A DNA stretch of 12,265 nucleotides from Acidobacteriota bacterium (GCA_021805265.1 JAJZFR010000063.1:1-12265), one strand, 5' to 3'. Shown: positions 1 through 8,137, numbered from the stretch's first letter. Made by a program: numbers and translations. Notes: generated from the letters alone by a model not told the origin.

Positions 1-2
1 GC

Positions 3-605
3 GGCATGTTGATGTTTCATGAGCAGCAGAGAATCTCGAAGGAAGTACACGAACGGTATCTTAGCGGTACGGAAGCGGTATCCCTCTCGCCGCAGGCGCT
101 TTCCAGTCAGCCAGTTCGGCCACGCCTTTTCGTAGATGGCGCACAGGAGCCGGTTCGCTCTTCTGGTGCCGCTGAAGGCGCAAGCTTCACGCCTATTCCA
201 ACTTTCCCACGGCCTTCTCTACCATCCCTTGATCCCAGTGTGCGGGAAAGGGTCGCCGCGCCATCCCTGACCGCTCCATCAGCAGGTGAAACAGAGTCCA
301 TATTCCCGGCGACGGCCACGGCTTCCTCGGGACTGCCTTCAGATGCGAATGCAATCGCATCGATTCTTCTCTCCGTAATCAGTGAGAGGACCGGCTATCC
401 GCTCGATTCCCTGGATGTCTCCATGGATCTCGATGCAGACCTCGGCATTGACTCGCTCAAACGTGTCGAAATTATGGCTGCTCTCGAAGGACAAGTCATC
501 GGTAGTCTCACTGGCTTAAACTTCGAAAAGTTTGCCGAGATGCGAACCATAGGCCAGATCGCCGAATTTCTGGCAGACTCAGAAAAAAAAACTCCAGTCA
601 ACTGA
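3..605 (+). CDS. C-terminal fragment of PfaA/HglE-type iterative polyketide (PUFA-like) synthase: post-AT linker and ACP
   Basis: The reading frame is open to the left edge, so this is the 3' end of a larger gene; the Met codon at 6 is probably internal. Numbering from that Met, residues 4-20 (FHEQQRISKEVHERYL) resemble the helix that follows the acyltransferase in PUFA-type synthases. Residues about 25-110 are a Pro/Ser/Ala-rich linker. Residues about 113-192 form an acyl carrier protein with the signature DLGIDSLKRVEI, the form typical of PfaA and HglE ACPs. Ser150 (codon 453-455) is the expected phosphopantetheine site. Only one ACP is present, whereas PfaA proteins usually carry several in tandem. 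The frame stops at 603-605 just after a run of nine A (583-591). The ketoreductase domain that normally follows in the same polypeptide continues in the -1 frame. The KS and AT domains are inferred to lie upstream, outside the window. Confidence 0.85.
   Translation, partial: GMLMFHEQQRISKEVHERYLSGTEAVSLSPQALSSQPVRPRLFVDGAQEPVRSSGAAEGASFTPIPTFPRPSLPSLDPSVRERVAAPSLTAPSAGETESIFPATATASSGLPSDANAIASILLSVISERTGYPLDSLDVSMDLDADLGIDSLKRVEIMAALEGQVIGSLTGLNFEKFAEMRTIGQIAEFLADSEKKTPVN
583..591 (+). other. Nine-A run in -1 slippery register between the ACP and KR frames
   Basis: The zero-frame codons read GAA AAA AAA ACT, which contains A_AAA_AAA in the X_XXY_YYZ register of -1 ribosomal frameshift sites. 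A one-base backward slip, or one extra A in the transcript, bypasses the TGA at 603-605. It then enters the open frame that carries the ketoreductase structural half (653-1336). A weak hairpin is possible at 623-627 pairing with 639-643, but it is about 30 bases away, farther than usual stimulatory structures. A miscalled homopolymer length would look identical. Confidence 0.5.
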
Positions 606-652
606 ACTCACTTGAGCCGGCTGAGCGTTCTGGCCCATCGCTCGTACACAAG

Positions 653-1336
653 GTGAGTCTCCGCACTCTTCCTCGTCCAGACAGCATAGAGACCGCACAG
701 GAAAGCAGCCTAGTCTGTGCCATCAAGGATGATGGCGGCCCCGTTGCTCCACGCGTGGCAACCAGACTCAAGATGAAGGGATGGCAGATCGTATTGCTCA
801 GAACAGCGTCAACACCATCAAAATTTGACATGCCTACTGTCTCTGTCGCAGATGGCACTGAAGGCGCATGGGCGGAGGCGCTGGCGAGCGTTCATCGCAC
901 TTTCGGCCCGATAACCACCTTCATTGAACTTAACTCGCATGCACCATCAGCAACCACTGACCAACTGCTTGATAGTGAAGCGGACCAGCGCTTGCGAGAA
1001 AGCTTTTTTACAGCCAAAAGGCTCAGAGCATTCCTCGCCGTACCTTTCAGCCGATACTATGCTGTCGCTCAAATAGACGGAAGACTTGGCCTTTCTGGCT
1101 CGGCAGATGCAGCGGGCAGCCTTGCTGGCGGGATCTTTGGTCTTGCTAAAACGCTGCGCCATGAATGGACCAGCACTTACTGCCGGGCGGTGGATCTGTC
1201 GCCAGTGCTGGACAGCGATACCGCCGCTGAACGGCTGCTAGAGGAATTACTCGATCCTGACTACAACCTTTCCGAGGTTGGAGTTGACCCGCACGGTCGC
1301 TACACACTCGTTGTCCAAGAGGCAGACCATGCTTGA
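653..1336 (+). CDS. Ketoreductase structural (N-terminal) subdomain of a PfaA-type synthase, in a separate frame
   Basis: Numbering from GTG 653, the protein is 227 residues. It matches the non-catalytic half of PUFA-synthase KR domains: a Rossmann-like start (VAPRVATRLKMKGWQIVLLR, 31-50), FFTAKRLRAFL (118-128), a strand and turn YYAVAQIDGRLGLSG (135-149), then GIFGLAKTLRHEW (160-172), CRAVDLSP (177-184) and the closing RYTLVV (216-221). It has no complete SDR catalytic set, as expected, because the catalytic half is the next gene. The start is uncertain. GTG 653 lacks a convincing Shine-Dalgarno, and the frame is open upstream through the nine-A run. The segment may therefore be made only as a frameshift extension of the ACP protein. 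It ends in an ATGCTTGA overlap with the next gene. Confidence 0.72.
   Translation: MSLRTLPRPDSIETAQESSLVCAIKDDGGPVAPRVATRLKMKGWQIVLLRTASTPSKFDMPTVSVADGTEGAWAEALASVHRTFGPITTFIELNSHAPSATTDQLLDSEADQRLRESFFTAKRLRAFLAVPFSRYYAVAQIDGRLGLSGSADAAGSLAGGIFGLAKTLRHEWTSTYCRAVDLSPVLDSDTAAERLLEELLDPDYNLSEVGVDPHGRYTLVVQEADHA
1317..1322 (+). promoter_or_regulatory. Ribosome binding site deciding the KR-DH start
   Basis: AAGAGG lies 6 bases before ATG 1329. It supports re-initiation there rather than at in-frame codons further upstream such as ATG 1278, which would overlap the preceding gene by about 60 bases. Confidence 0.6.
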
Positions 1337-3044
1337 TGCCAATCAGGTGTTCCTGGTCAGCGGAGGCGCGCGAGGAGTAACTGCTCGCTGTGTAATCGGA
1401 CTCGCGCAGGCTGTCCAGTGTCAATTCATACTCTTCGGACGAACAGCAGTGGATGCCACGGCTCCCGAACTGCATTATGCCAACGACACCGACCTGAAAA
1501 AGCAGGTCTCGGCTTATCTGCGTAAGCAGGAGAAAAATGCTACACCTGCGGCAATTGAGAATTTAGCGCGCCGAATCAAAGGGCGGGATGAAATCACACA
1601 TACGCTGCAGTCTATTGCAGATGCAGGTAGCCACGCCCAGTACATCAGCGCGGACGCAACCAGTCCCGGTCATCTTGCGGCAGCGCTCGCCGCAACAGGC
1701 ATTGGAACAATTACTGGCGTGATTCACGGCGCCGGCGCTCTATCTGACAAGTTGATTGAACAGAAGAGCCAGAAAGACTGGGACCTTGTCTACAACACCA
1801 AGGTCGCTGGTCTGCGGTCAATAATTTCCTGTATTGATTGCACCGCCCTCGAATACATGGTCCTGTTTTCCTCCATCTCCGGATTCTATGGAAATCGTGG
1901 ACAAGCGGACTACGCGGTAGCGAACGAGGTTTTGAACAAGTTCGCCTATGCTTTCAAGCAGCGCTACCCCGCCTGCCACACTACAGCATTCAATTGGGGA
2001 CCGTGGGATGGCGGCATGGTGACGCCGCAGTTAAAGGCGGCTCTCGGCAAAGCCGGAGTGAATGTCATGCCGCTTGAAACCGGTGTAACGCTGTTCGTTG
2101 ATACGTTGAAGGCCGAAAACAAGAATGTCCAGATTCTTGTGAATGATGCGCCGCCTCCCGCGACGTCAGTGCGCCAGGGCACCGCATTACCTCTGCATCG
2201 CATTCGCCGCGAACTCGATGTTCCAGGGAATCCTTTCCTTCGGGACCACGTCATCGACGGCAAGGCGGTTTTGCCGACCGCCTGCGCTGGCGCATGGATG
2301 GCCAACGTCTGCCTGGGACTGCAGCCCGGCTATCGTCTTTTGAGCCTCTCCGACCTGCGGGTACTCAAGGGACTAGTCTGTGATGATCATCTTCCATCTT
2401 CCTTCATTGTCGAGGTAAGCGAATCCACGAGCGACGCGGATAATCGCGTACTCTCCACGAAGGTTTTGAGCGAGACGCCAGGCAAGAATCAGCGTTATCA
2501 CTACAGCGCCGATATCTGCCTCACGCGTCACTCACCAGTACAGACGCGCTACGAGCGCTTTGATTTGACGGAAGATACTCGCCATGCTCATCTGCGCCCT
2601 TACCACGACGGCATTCTATTTCATGGACCTGTATTCCAGGGCATTCGCAAGGTTCTGAATCTAAGTGAAAGTAGAATCACTGTTGAATGCAGTCATTTGA
2701 CACCTGATTTCAGAACCCAAGGGCAGTTCTCAATGCTCTCCTACAACTGGGTTTGTATGGACCTTCAGTTCCAGTGCCTTGGATTGTGGATAGCACATCA
2801 CTTCGGCGCATCGGCACTCCCGCTCCATTGTCGGCAATTTCACTCGTATCAGACGCCTCCCGAGCAGCAGACTTTTTATGTCTCAGTGGAGATCACCGAG
2901 AAGAGTGAACACAAGGTGATCGCCTCAATCTACGTGCATGACGGGGAAGGACAACTCTTCTCGTGCGCCTCTGGGGCTGAGCTTACGGTTATTAAGCGCA
3001 CGGTCCGTTCATCGAATCAAACCAAAGCTGCACCCACTCATTAA
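1329..3044 (+). CDS. PfaA-like ketoreductase catalytic subdomain fused to polyketide dehydratase (PS-DH)
   Basis: The predicted product is 571 residues from ATG 1329. Residues about 6-275 are the catalytic SDR half of a PKS ketoreductase. It has the NADPH loop SGGARGV (11-17), Lys158 in NTKVAG, Ser182 in LFSSISG, Tyr195 in QADYAVAN and Asn199, so the active site looks complete. Residues about 290-555 are a double-hotdog dehydratase. The first motif HxxxGxxxxP is seen as His307, Gly311 and Pro316, and the second DxxxQ as Asp478 and Gln482. The family role is reduction of the beta-keto group on the ACP and then dehydration to the enoyl chain. In PfaA the KR is one continuous domain; here the structural half is in the previous frame. 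The two genes overlap by 8 bases (ATGCTTGA, 1329-1336), implying translational coupling. A 28-base gap separates it from the enoyl reductase gene. Confidence 0.9.
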   Translation: MLDANQVFLVSGGARGVTARCVIGLAQAVQCQFILFGRTAVDATAPELHYANDTDLKKQVSAYLRKQEKNATPAAIENLARRIKGRDEITHTLQSIADAGSHAQYISADATSPGHLAAALAATGIGTITGVIHGAGALSDKLIEQKSQKDWDLVYNTKVAGLRSIISCIDCTALEYMVLFSSISGFYGNRGQADYAVANEVLNKFAYAFKQRYPACHTTAFNWGPWDGGMVTPQLKAALGKAGVNVMPLETGVTLFVDTLKAENKNVQILVNDAPPPATSVRQGTALPLHRIRRELDVPGNPFLRDHVIDGKAVLPTACAGAWMANVCLGLQPGYRLLSLSDLRVLKGLVCDDHLPSSFIVEVSESTSDADNRVLSTKVLSETPGKNQRYHYSADICLTRHSPVQTRYERFDLTEDTRHAHLRPYHDGILFHGPVFQGIRKVLNLSESRITVECSHLTPDFRTQGQFSMLSYNWVCMDLQFQCLGLWIAHHFGASALPLHCRQFHSYQTPPEQQTFYVSVEITEKSEHKVIASIYVHDGEGQLFSCASGAELTVIKRTVRSSNQTKAAPTH

Positions 3045-3072
3045 TCAAGCATGAGCAACTAAAGAGGATGCG

Positions 3073-4689
3073 ATGAGTACAATAGCTCAGTACGTAGAGA
3101 AAGCTTCGGCCAGCCAACGCAGCGCGTCTGCGGCTCTAGAGGGGCTCGCTTTTGATGATGCGGATATCGTCCGCAAATTACGGAACATCGATAGCCCCTG
3201 CTACATCGTGCGACACGGAAGCCGTACAGGCGTCACGCATATCCCAGGCATGGCTCCAGACGAAAATTCTGGACTCTCGCTACTCACAGTGTTACCTGTC
3301 GTCAATCCCAGCCAACTCGGGTCTAGTAGCTTCCTACGCGATCACCGCGTGCAATATGCCTACATGGCAGGCGCCATGGCAAAGGGAATCGCTTCAGAAG
3401 AGATGATCATTGCGCTAGGGAAAAAGGGCTTCCTTGGTAGCTTTGGCGCTGGCGGCCTGTCTCTGGATCGGATTGAGCAGGCGATCCTTCATATTCAACG
3501 TGAGATCCCCGGCAAACCGTACGCATTCAATCTACTGCACAGTCCAAAAGAAGCGGCTAAAGAAAAGGGCACTGTGGACTTGTATCTCAAGCATGGAGTC
3601 ACCACGGTCGAAGCTTCTTCTTACATGCAGATGAATCCTTTCATTGCACACTATCGTCTTGCCGGATTGAGTCAGCGACCCGACGGCAGCATATGTATCG
3701 GCAACCGCGTCATCATCAAATTATCGCGTGTAGAACTGGCCGCCCAGTTCATGCAACCCACCCCCGCGACCTTGATCGGTCAACTGCTGCAGGAAGGAAG
3801 TATCTCAGCGCTTCAAGCCAGACTGGCTGAACACGTCCCCATGGCAGACGACATCACAGTCGAGGCAGACTCGGGCGGACATACGGATAATCGCCCCTTG
3901 ATCTCGCTTTTGCCGGCTATGTTAAAACTACGCGACACCGTTCGGAGTGAACGGGCATATTCATCACCGGTGAGAATTGGTGCGGCGGGTGGAATCGCAA
4001 CCCCGCAGTCAGTCCTGGCCGCCTACATGATGGGTGCCGACTATGTTGTTACAGGCTCAATTAATCAGGCGTGTGTAGAATCGGGAACTTCGACGATAGT
4101 GAAGGCGCTGCTTGCTCAGGTCGGAATGACCGACGTCGCCATGGCTCCCGAAAGTGACATGTTCGAGCAAGGCTTCAAAGTGCAGGCAGTGAAGCAGGGA
4201 TCCATGTTCCCCATGCGTGCACAAAAGCTCTATGACACGTATCAGAAGTTCGAAAGCATAGACGCGATTCCAGCCCACTTAAGAGAAACCCTGGAGCGTC
4301 AGATCTTCAATGATTCGCTGGACAACATCTGGCTCAAGACCGCACAGCACTTCGCCACACGCAATCCCAGTGAACTCAAACGAGCGGAAAATCCAAAAGT
4401 GAAAATGGCCCTGGTATTCCGTTGGTATCTTGGCCAATCCTCGCGCTGGGCCATCGATGGGAATCCTGAGCGCCGCCTCGACTACCAGATATGGTGCGGT
4501 CCCTCGATGGGAGCGTTCAACCTCTGGGTTCAAGACACATTCCTGCAGAGCCCTGCGAACCGGCGCGTGGCAGATGTTGCCCAGTTGCTCATGGATGAGG
4601 CGGCCTACCTGTATCGCCTACAGTCACTCAAGATGCTGGGCCTATACGACGTACTACTCGACGGCGCCGGCGAAAGGCAGGATGCTTGA
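3073..4689 (+). CDS. pfaD: PfaD-family FMN-dependent enoyl reductase of PUFA/polyketide synthases
   Basis: This 538-residue protein belongs to the nitronate-monooxygenase-like TIM-barrel family PfaD, the trans-acting enoyl reductase of PUFA and some trans-AT PKS systems. Visible family features are LLTVLPVVNP (70-79), GFLGSFGAGG (119-128), the active-site block EADSGGHTDNRP with His270, and the flavin phosphate-binding region GAAGGIATP (303-311) followed by GADYVVTGSINQ (321-332). The conserved C-terminal PfaD half is also present, with FRWYLGQSSRWAI near residues 450-462. Length is normal for the family. ATG 3073 is preceded by AAGAGG at 3062-3067, five bases away. It is expected to reduce enoyl-ACP intermediates made by the upstream KR-DH. 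Its stop overlaps the next start codon by three bases. Confidence 0.93.
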   Translation: MSTIAQYVEKASASQRSASAALEGLAFDDADIVRKLRNIDSPCYIVRHGSRTGVTHIPGMAPDENSGLSLLTVLPVVNPSQLGSSSFLRDHRVQYAYMAGAMAKGIASEEMIIALGKKGFLGSFGAGGLSLDRIEQAILHIQREIPGKPYAFNLLHSPKEAAKEKGTVDLYLKHGVTTVEASSYMQMNPFIAHYRLAGLSQRPDGSICIGNRVIIKLSRVELAAQFMQPTPATLIGQLLQEGSISALQARLAEHVPMADDITVEADSGGHTDNRPLISLLPAMLKLRDTVRSERAYSSPVRIGAAGGIATPQSVLAAYMMGADYVVTGSINQACVESGTSTIVKALLAQVGMTDVAMAPESDMFEQGFKVQAVKQGSMFPMRAQKLYDTYQKFESIDAIPAHLRETLERQIFNDSLDNIWLKTAQHFATRNPSELKRAENPKVKMALVFRWYLGQSSRWAIDGNPERRLDYQIWCGPSMGAFNLWVQDTFLQSPANRRVADVAQLLMDEAAYLYRLQSLKMLGLYDVLLDGAGERQDA

Positions 4690-5741
4690 ATACGATCTTT
4701 GAATGTTCTCAGATTGCAGGTATCGCCGCAGCAGTACCCGGCAATGCGATTCCACTCAGCCAATTTACTAAGCAGTGGGGCGAGAAAGAAGTTGCCAACG
4801 TGATTGCAAGCACCGGCATTACGCAAATCAGGCAGGCGCCCGCCGGCATGACAGCATCCGACCTCTGTCAGTCAGCGGCACAACGCCTGCTTCATGCTTT
4901 AAATTTTCCCCCTGGCGATATTGACGGCATAGTTTTTGTCTCGCAAACCTCGGACTACATCATGCCAGCCACAAGTGCGGTTTTGCAGAACCGGCTTGGA
5001 CTTGATAGCCGCGTGGCCGCCTTTGACATCAATTACGGATGCTCCGGCTATGTCTACGGTTTGCTACAGGCCGACATGTTGATCCACGCCGGCATGTGCA
5101 GGTCAGTCCTGGTACTGGCTGGCGACACGACCACCCAGCTCGTCAACCCGCGCGATCGTGCTCTGCGCATGCTCTTCGGAGACGGAGGCAGTGCCACGCT
5201 GGTAGTCGCAGGTAGTGAGCAGCACAGCTATGCTGTACGCACCGACGGCTCCGGGGCCAAGTCCCTCATTGTTCCTGCCGGCGGTGCTCGGAATCCTCGT
5301 GATTGCACCAGTTATATTGAGATAGAAGCGGAAGACGGAAATGCCCGCTCAGCGGAAAATCTTTTTATGGATGGCGTTGCTGTCCTCTTTATGGCTCTGC
5401 GCGACGCTCCTGCGATGATTTCTGAGGCAATTTCACTTGCGCACTGGAGTGCGGAGAAAGCAACCTTTTACGGTTTGCACCAGGCTAACCGATTCATGGT
5501 GGACTATCTAACTCGTAAGATGCGCATCGCCCCGGAAGCAACAGCCTTCTCTTGTGCGGACATTGGCAACACTGGCCCAGCCTCGATCCCGGTCATGCTC
5601 GCGATAGAGCATCCTCGACTCCAGGCCGAAGGTCGGCTTGAGAAATCAGTGCTCTGTGGCTTTGGCGTTGGCTTTTCGACTGCCGCGACGGCGCTGCCTC
5701 TCAACAACACCACATTTCTTCCCCTGGTTGAACTCGGCTAA
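4686..5741 (+). CDS. Beta-ketoacyl-ACP synthase III-like ketosynthase
   Basis: This is a 351-residue thiolase-fold protein with a FabH-like layout. The three catalytic residues are Cys119 in NYGCSGYVYGL, His265 in GLHQANRFM and Asn295 in ADIGNTGPAS. A glycine-rich LFGDGGSATL (163-172) and the C-terminal GFGVGFSTAA (325-334) are also typical. KAS III enzymes condense an acyl-CoA or acyl-ACP starter with malonyl-ACP; related forms transfer or join acyl chains. The start is read as TTG 4686, overlapping the pfaD stop (4687-4689), because no in-frame ATG fits the N-terminal beta strand; a GGA at about 4680-4682 is a weak ribosome site. With the following ACP and SDR it could form a short elongation module separate from the iterative synthase. 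Substrate cannot be read from sequence. Confidence 0.9.
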   Translation: MNTIFECSQIAGIAAAVPGNAIPLSQFTKQWGEKEVANVIASTGITQIRQAPAGMTASDLCQSAAQRLLHALNFPPGDIDGIVFVSQTSDYIMPATSAVLQNRLGLDSRVAAFDINYGCSGYVYGLLQADMLIHAGMCRSVLVLAGDTTTQLVNPRDRALRMLFGDGGSATLVVAGSEQHSYAVRTDGSGAKSLIVPAGGARNPRDCTSYIEIEAEDGNARSAENLFMDGVAVLFMALRDAPAMISEAISLAHWSAEKATFYGLHQANRFMVDYLTRKMRIAPEATAFSCADIGNTGPASIPVMLAIEHPRLQAEGRLEKSVLCGFGVGFSTAATALPLNNTTFLPLVELG

Positions 5742-5749
5742 GCGAATAT

Positions 5750-5754
5750 GGAGG
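5750..5754 (+). promoter_or_regulatory. Ribosome binding site for the TTG-initiated ACP gene
   Basis: GGAGG lies seven bases before TTG 5762. It supports TTG as the true start; there is no in-frame ATG near the N-terminal helix. Confidence 0.65.
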
Positions 5755-5761
5755 TCTACTT

Positions 5762-6070
5762 TTGAAACAGAAAATCAAACAGATAGTACTTGACTGCTGC
5801 ACTGAACGCAACGAGATCGCCGAGCTGCAGATTGATGTGGCTCTTGAGGGGTCGGCGCCTCTTTTTGGAGTGGACGGTGTTCTCGACTCGATCAATCTGG
5901 TTAGTTTGATCATTGCGATTGAGCAAGCAATTGAAGATGAGCTCGGAATCATTGTGACGCTTGCTGACGCAAGGGCTGCATCACGCGAAAACACTCCATT
6001 CAAAACCATTGGCACGCTCGTCGACTATGCCACACTCCGCGTTCAGCAGCAGGAGCAGGTCCATGAATGA
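5762..6070 (+). CDS. Stand-alone acyl carrier protein
   Basis: This small acidic helical protein has 102 residues. The motif GVLDSINLVSLI places the phosphopantetheine attachment site at Ser43, and the four-helix ACP pattern is visible through FKTIGTLVDYAT (about 80-91). The DSINLV motif differs from the DSLKRVEI motif of the synthase ACP at the left edge, so the operon has two distinct carrier proteins. It lies 20 bases after the KAS III-like gene and overlaps the SDR gene by 8 bases (ATGAATGA, 6063-6070). It probably carries chains handled by the KAS III-like enzyme, the SDR or the ligase. Confidence 0.9.
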   Translation: MKQKIKQIVLDCCTERNEIAELQIDVALEGSAPLFGVDGVLDSINLVSLIIAIEQAIEDELGIIVTLADARAASRENTPFKTIGTLVDYATLRVQQQEQVHE

Positions 6071-6764
6071 GCCTGTCACCTTGATCACAGGTTGCAGAAA
6101 AGGAATCGGCAGATTTCTTGCGGAGCACTATGTAGCACAAGGCCATCTGGTATTTGGCTGTAGTCGCAAGCCGAGCGACTTTCAGGCGCCCAACTACCGG
6201 CACTTCTGCCTTGATGTGGCCAATGAGTCAGAGGTGCGTCCACTGTTCTCTGCTATCCGAAAGCATACCGGCCGTCTGGATCATTTGATCAATAACGCCG
6301 GTATCGCTTCCATGAATCATGCTCTTCTGACTCCGATGACTACTGTCCGCGCGATCTTCGAAACCAACGTTGCGGGCACGTTTCTTTTCTGTCGCGAAGC
6401 CGCCAAAATTATGAAGACAGCCTCCTTTGGCCGCATCGTAAATTTCATTTCCGTTGCCAGCCCATTGAATCTTGAGGGTGAGGCCGTATACGCCGCATCA
6501 AAATCCGCTGTACAGACGCTAACCCAAATATTGGCGCGCGAGTTTGCCCCGTTCGGAATCACCGTGAATGCCGTAGGCCCCAATCCAGTGCTGACCGACC
6601 TGATTGGCGGCGTGCCCAATGAAAAAATCAATCAAATTCTACAGCGACAGGCAATTGCGCGCATGGGATCCGCAGAGGATGTTTTGAATGTGATCAACTT
6701 TTTCTTGAAAAAAGAGAGCAGCATGATTACATCACAATCCCTGTTCCTGGGGGGGATATGTTGA
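6063..6764 (+). CDS. FabG-like short-chain dehydrogenase/reductase
   Basis: This is a 233-residue classical SDR. It shows the dinucleotide loop TGCRKGIG (9-16), NNAG (77-80), Asn102 in TNVAG, Ser130 in FISVAS, and Tyr143 with Lys147 in YAASK, so the catalytic tetrad is complete. The C-terminal end (residues 221-233) has the usual FabG form. The start is ATG 6063, with AGGAG at 6051-6055 seven bases upstream, even though the frame is open further upstream inside the ACP gene. The likely role is NAD(P)H reduction of a 3-oxoacyl-ACP made by the KAS III-like enzyme, or another oxidoreduction of the product. It is the second ketoreductase of the operon. It overlaps the next gene by seven bases. 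Confidence 0.92.
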   Translation: MNEPVTLITGCRKGIGRFLAEHYVAQGHLVFGCSRKPSDFQAPNYRHFCLDVANESEVRPLFSAIRKHTGRLDHLINNAGIASMNHALLTPMTTVRAIFETNVAGTFLFCREAAKIMKTASFGRIVNFISVASPLNLEGEAVYAASKSAVQTLTQILAREFAPFGITVNAVGPNPVLTDLIGGVPNEKINQILQRQAIARMGSAEDVLNVINFFLKKESSMITSQSLFLGGIC

Positions 6765-8116
6765 GCCGTCTGCAGTTTCTGAGAGATCGATTCCGTGACG
6801 AAGGCTACGCCAAGACAGCCATCATATGGCACGATCAGATTTTTTCTTATGGATGGCTTATCGAAGCCATGGATCGCTGGGCTGCTGCGCTTGCAGAACA
6901 GCGCATCGGCGCTAGAGAGATCGTGAGTGTAACGGGTGATTTCTCCCCCAACTCTACTGCACTGATGCTGGCTCTCATAGAATTAGGATGCACCGTTGTT
7001 CCCCTCACGAATACGGTCGCTAACATGCGTGATGAATTCCTCGACACTGCGCAAGTGACCGCTGACGTAAAGCTGCTGCCTAATGACACCGCCACATTCA
7101 CCCGCTTTCAGCGCACGCCAAGTCATCCTCTGTACGAGAAGCTTTGGCACAAGAATCGACCTGGGCTTGTCCTCTTCTCTTCCGGCTCAACGGGTAAAAG
7201 CAAAGCAGTACTGCACGACTTTGAGAACATCCTGCAGAAATACAAGACGCCGCGCCAGGCAAAATGCACCCTTGCGTTTCTTCTGTTCGATCACATAGGC
7301 GGCGTCAATACACTCCTGCATGTCCTGTCGAATGGCGGAACAGTTGTGACTGTACCCGATCGCTCGCCAGCAACCGTGTGCCGCGCGATCGAGAGCTATA
7401 AAGTACAGGTACTGCCTACATCTCCATCCTTTCTCAATTTGCTCCTGCTGAGCGGCGCGTTGGAAGAGTTTGATCTTGCTTCCCTGGAGACCATCACCTA
7501 CGGAACTGAGGTAATGCCGGAAAGTACTTTGCAGAGGGTCCAGGCCATGTTCCCAACGGTGAGGCTGCATCAGACCTACGGTCTCTCGGAAGTGGGAATA
7601 CTTCGATCAAAATCTGAGTCATCCAGCTCATTGAGGATCAAAATTGGTGGCGAAGGCTTTGATACACGCATCGTGGATGGGATGTTGCAGATCAAATCCG
7701 CATCACTCATGCTCGGCTACCTCAACGCATCCAGTCCCATTACCGAAGATGGCTGGTTTATGACCGGTGACCTCGTTGAAGAGCACAACGGCTATTATCG
7801 TATCCGCGGCAGGAAATCCGAACTCATCAATATAGGCGGCGTGAAAGTCTTCCCATCAGAGATTGAGGATGTGCTTTGCCAGATGGACGGTGTCGTCGAT
7901 GCAATTGTCTCTGGCGAACCGCATGCGCTTTTGGGGAACATCGTAGTAGTCCGAGTCAGACTTTCTACACAGGAATCACTCGCTGCGTTTCGCAAACGCA
8001 TGATCATCTTTTGCAAGGTACGCCTGCAGGCCTTCAAAATTCCGCAAAAAGTTCTCATCTCCAGCAAAGATTTGCACGGCCAGCGCTTCAAAAAAATTCG
8101 CTCAGCTGAGATTTGA
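6758..8116 (+). CDS. Short AMP-forming acyl-CoA/acyl-ACP ligase (ANL superfamily)
   Basis: This 452-residue adenylating enzyme has the P-loop LFSSGSTGKSKAVLHD (139-154), A5 motif YGLSE (274-278), A7 motif TGDL (336-339), and the hinge block RIRGRKSELINIGGVKVF (348-365). It is shorter than typical fatty-acyl-CoA synthetases (about 500-560 residues), mainly in the N-terminal part. The A10 region reads LHGQRFKKIR (439-448). The lysine usually found right after Gly is Gln442, with Lys445 and Lys446 nearby, so which lysine acts in adenylation is unclear. A run of seven G (6749-6755) precedes ATG 6758. Within the operon it probably activates a carboxylic acid starter or product and loads it onto CoA or the stand-alone ACP. 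The substrate is not predictable here. Confidence 0.88.
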   Translation: MLSRLQFLRDRFRDEGYAKTAIIWHDQIFSYGWLIEAMDRWAAALAEQRIGAREIVSVTGDFSPNSTALMLALIELGCTVVPLTNTVANMRDEFLDTAQVTADVKLLPNDTATFTRFQRTPSHPLYEKLWHKNRPGLVLFSSGSTGKSKAVLHDFENILQKYKTPRQAKCTLAFLLFDHIGGVNTLLHVLSNGGTVVTVPDRSPATVCRAIESYKVQVLPTSPSFLNLLLLSGALEEFDLASLETITYGTEVMPESTLQRVQAMFPTVRLHQTYGLSEVGILRSKSESSSSLRIKIGGEGFDTRIVDGMLQIKSASLMLGYLNASSPITEDGWFMTGDLVEEHNGYYRIRGRKSELINIGGVKVFPSEIEDVLCQMDGVVDAIVSGEPHALLGNIVVVRVRLSTQESLAAFRKRMIIFCKVRLQAFKIPQKVLISSKDLHGQRFKKIRSAEI

Positions 8117-8132
8117 AAGATCGAGGCAACGG

Positions 8133-8137
8133 AAGGA
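8133..8137 (+). promoter_or_regulatory. Ribosome binding site favouring GTG 8146
   Basis: AAGGA within GGAAGGAAA lies eight bases before GTG 8146. It favours this start over TTG 8113, which overlaps the ligase stop. Confidence 0.5.

Noticed and set aside
1278..1328. Upstream start at 1278 for the KR-DH gene
   Set aside because: It lies inside the KR structural half in another frame and adds 17 residues with no family similarity; ATG 1329 has a good ribosome site.
5961..6062. Longer N-terminus for the SDR starting at ATG 5961
   Set aside because: It would overlap the ACP gene by over 100 bases and add a Ser-rich tail before the Rossmann start; ATG 6063 has AGGAG seven bases upstream.
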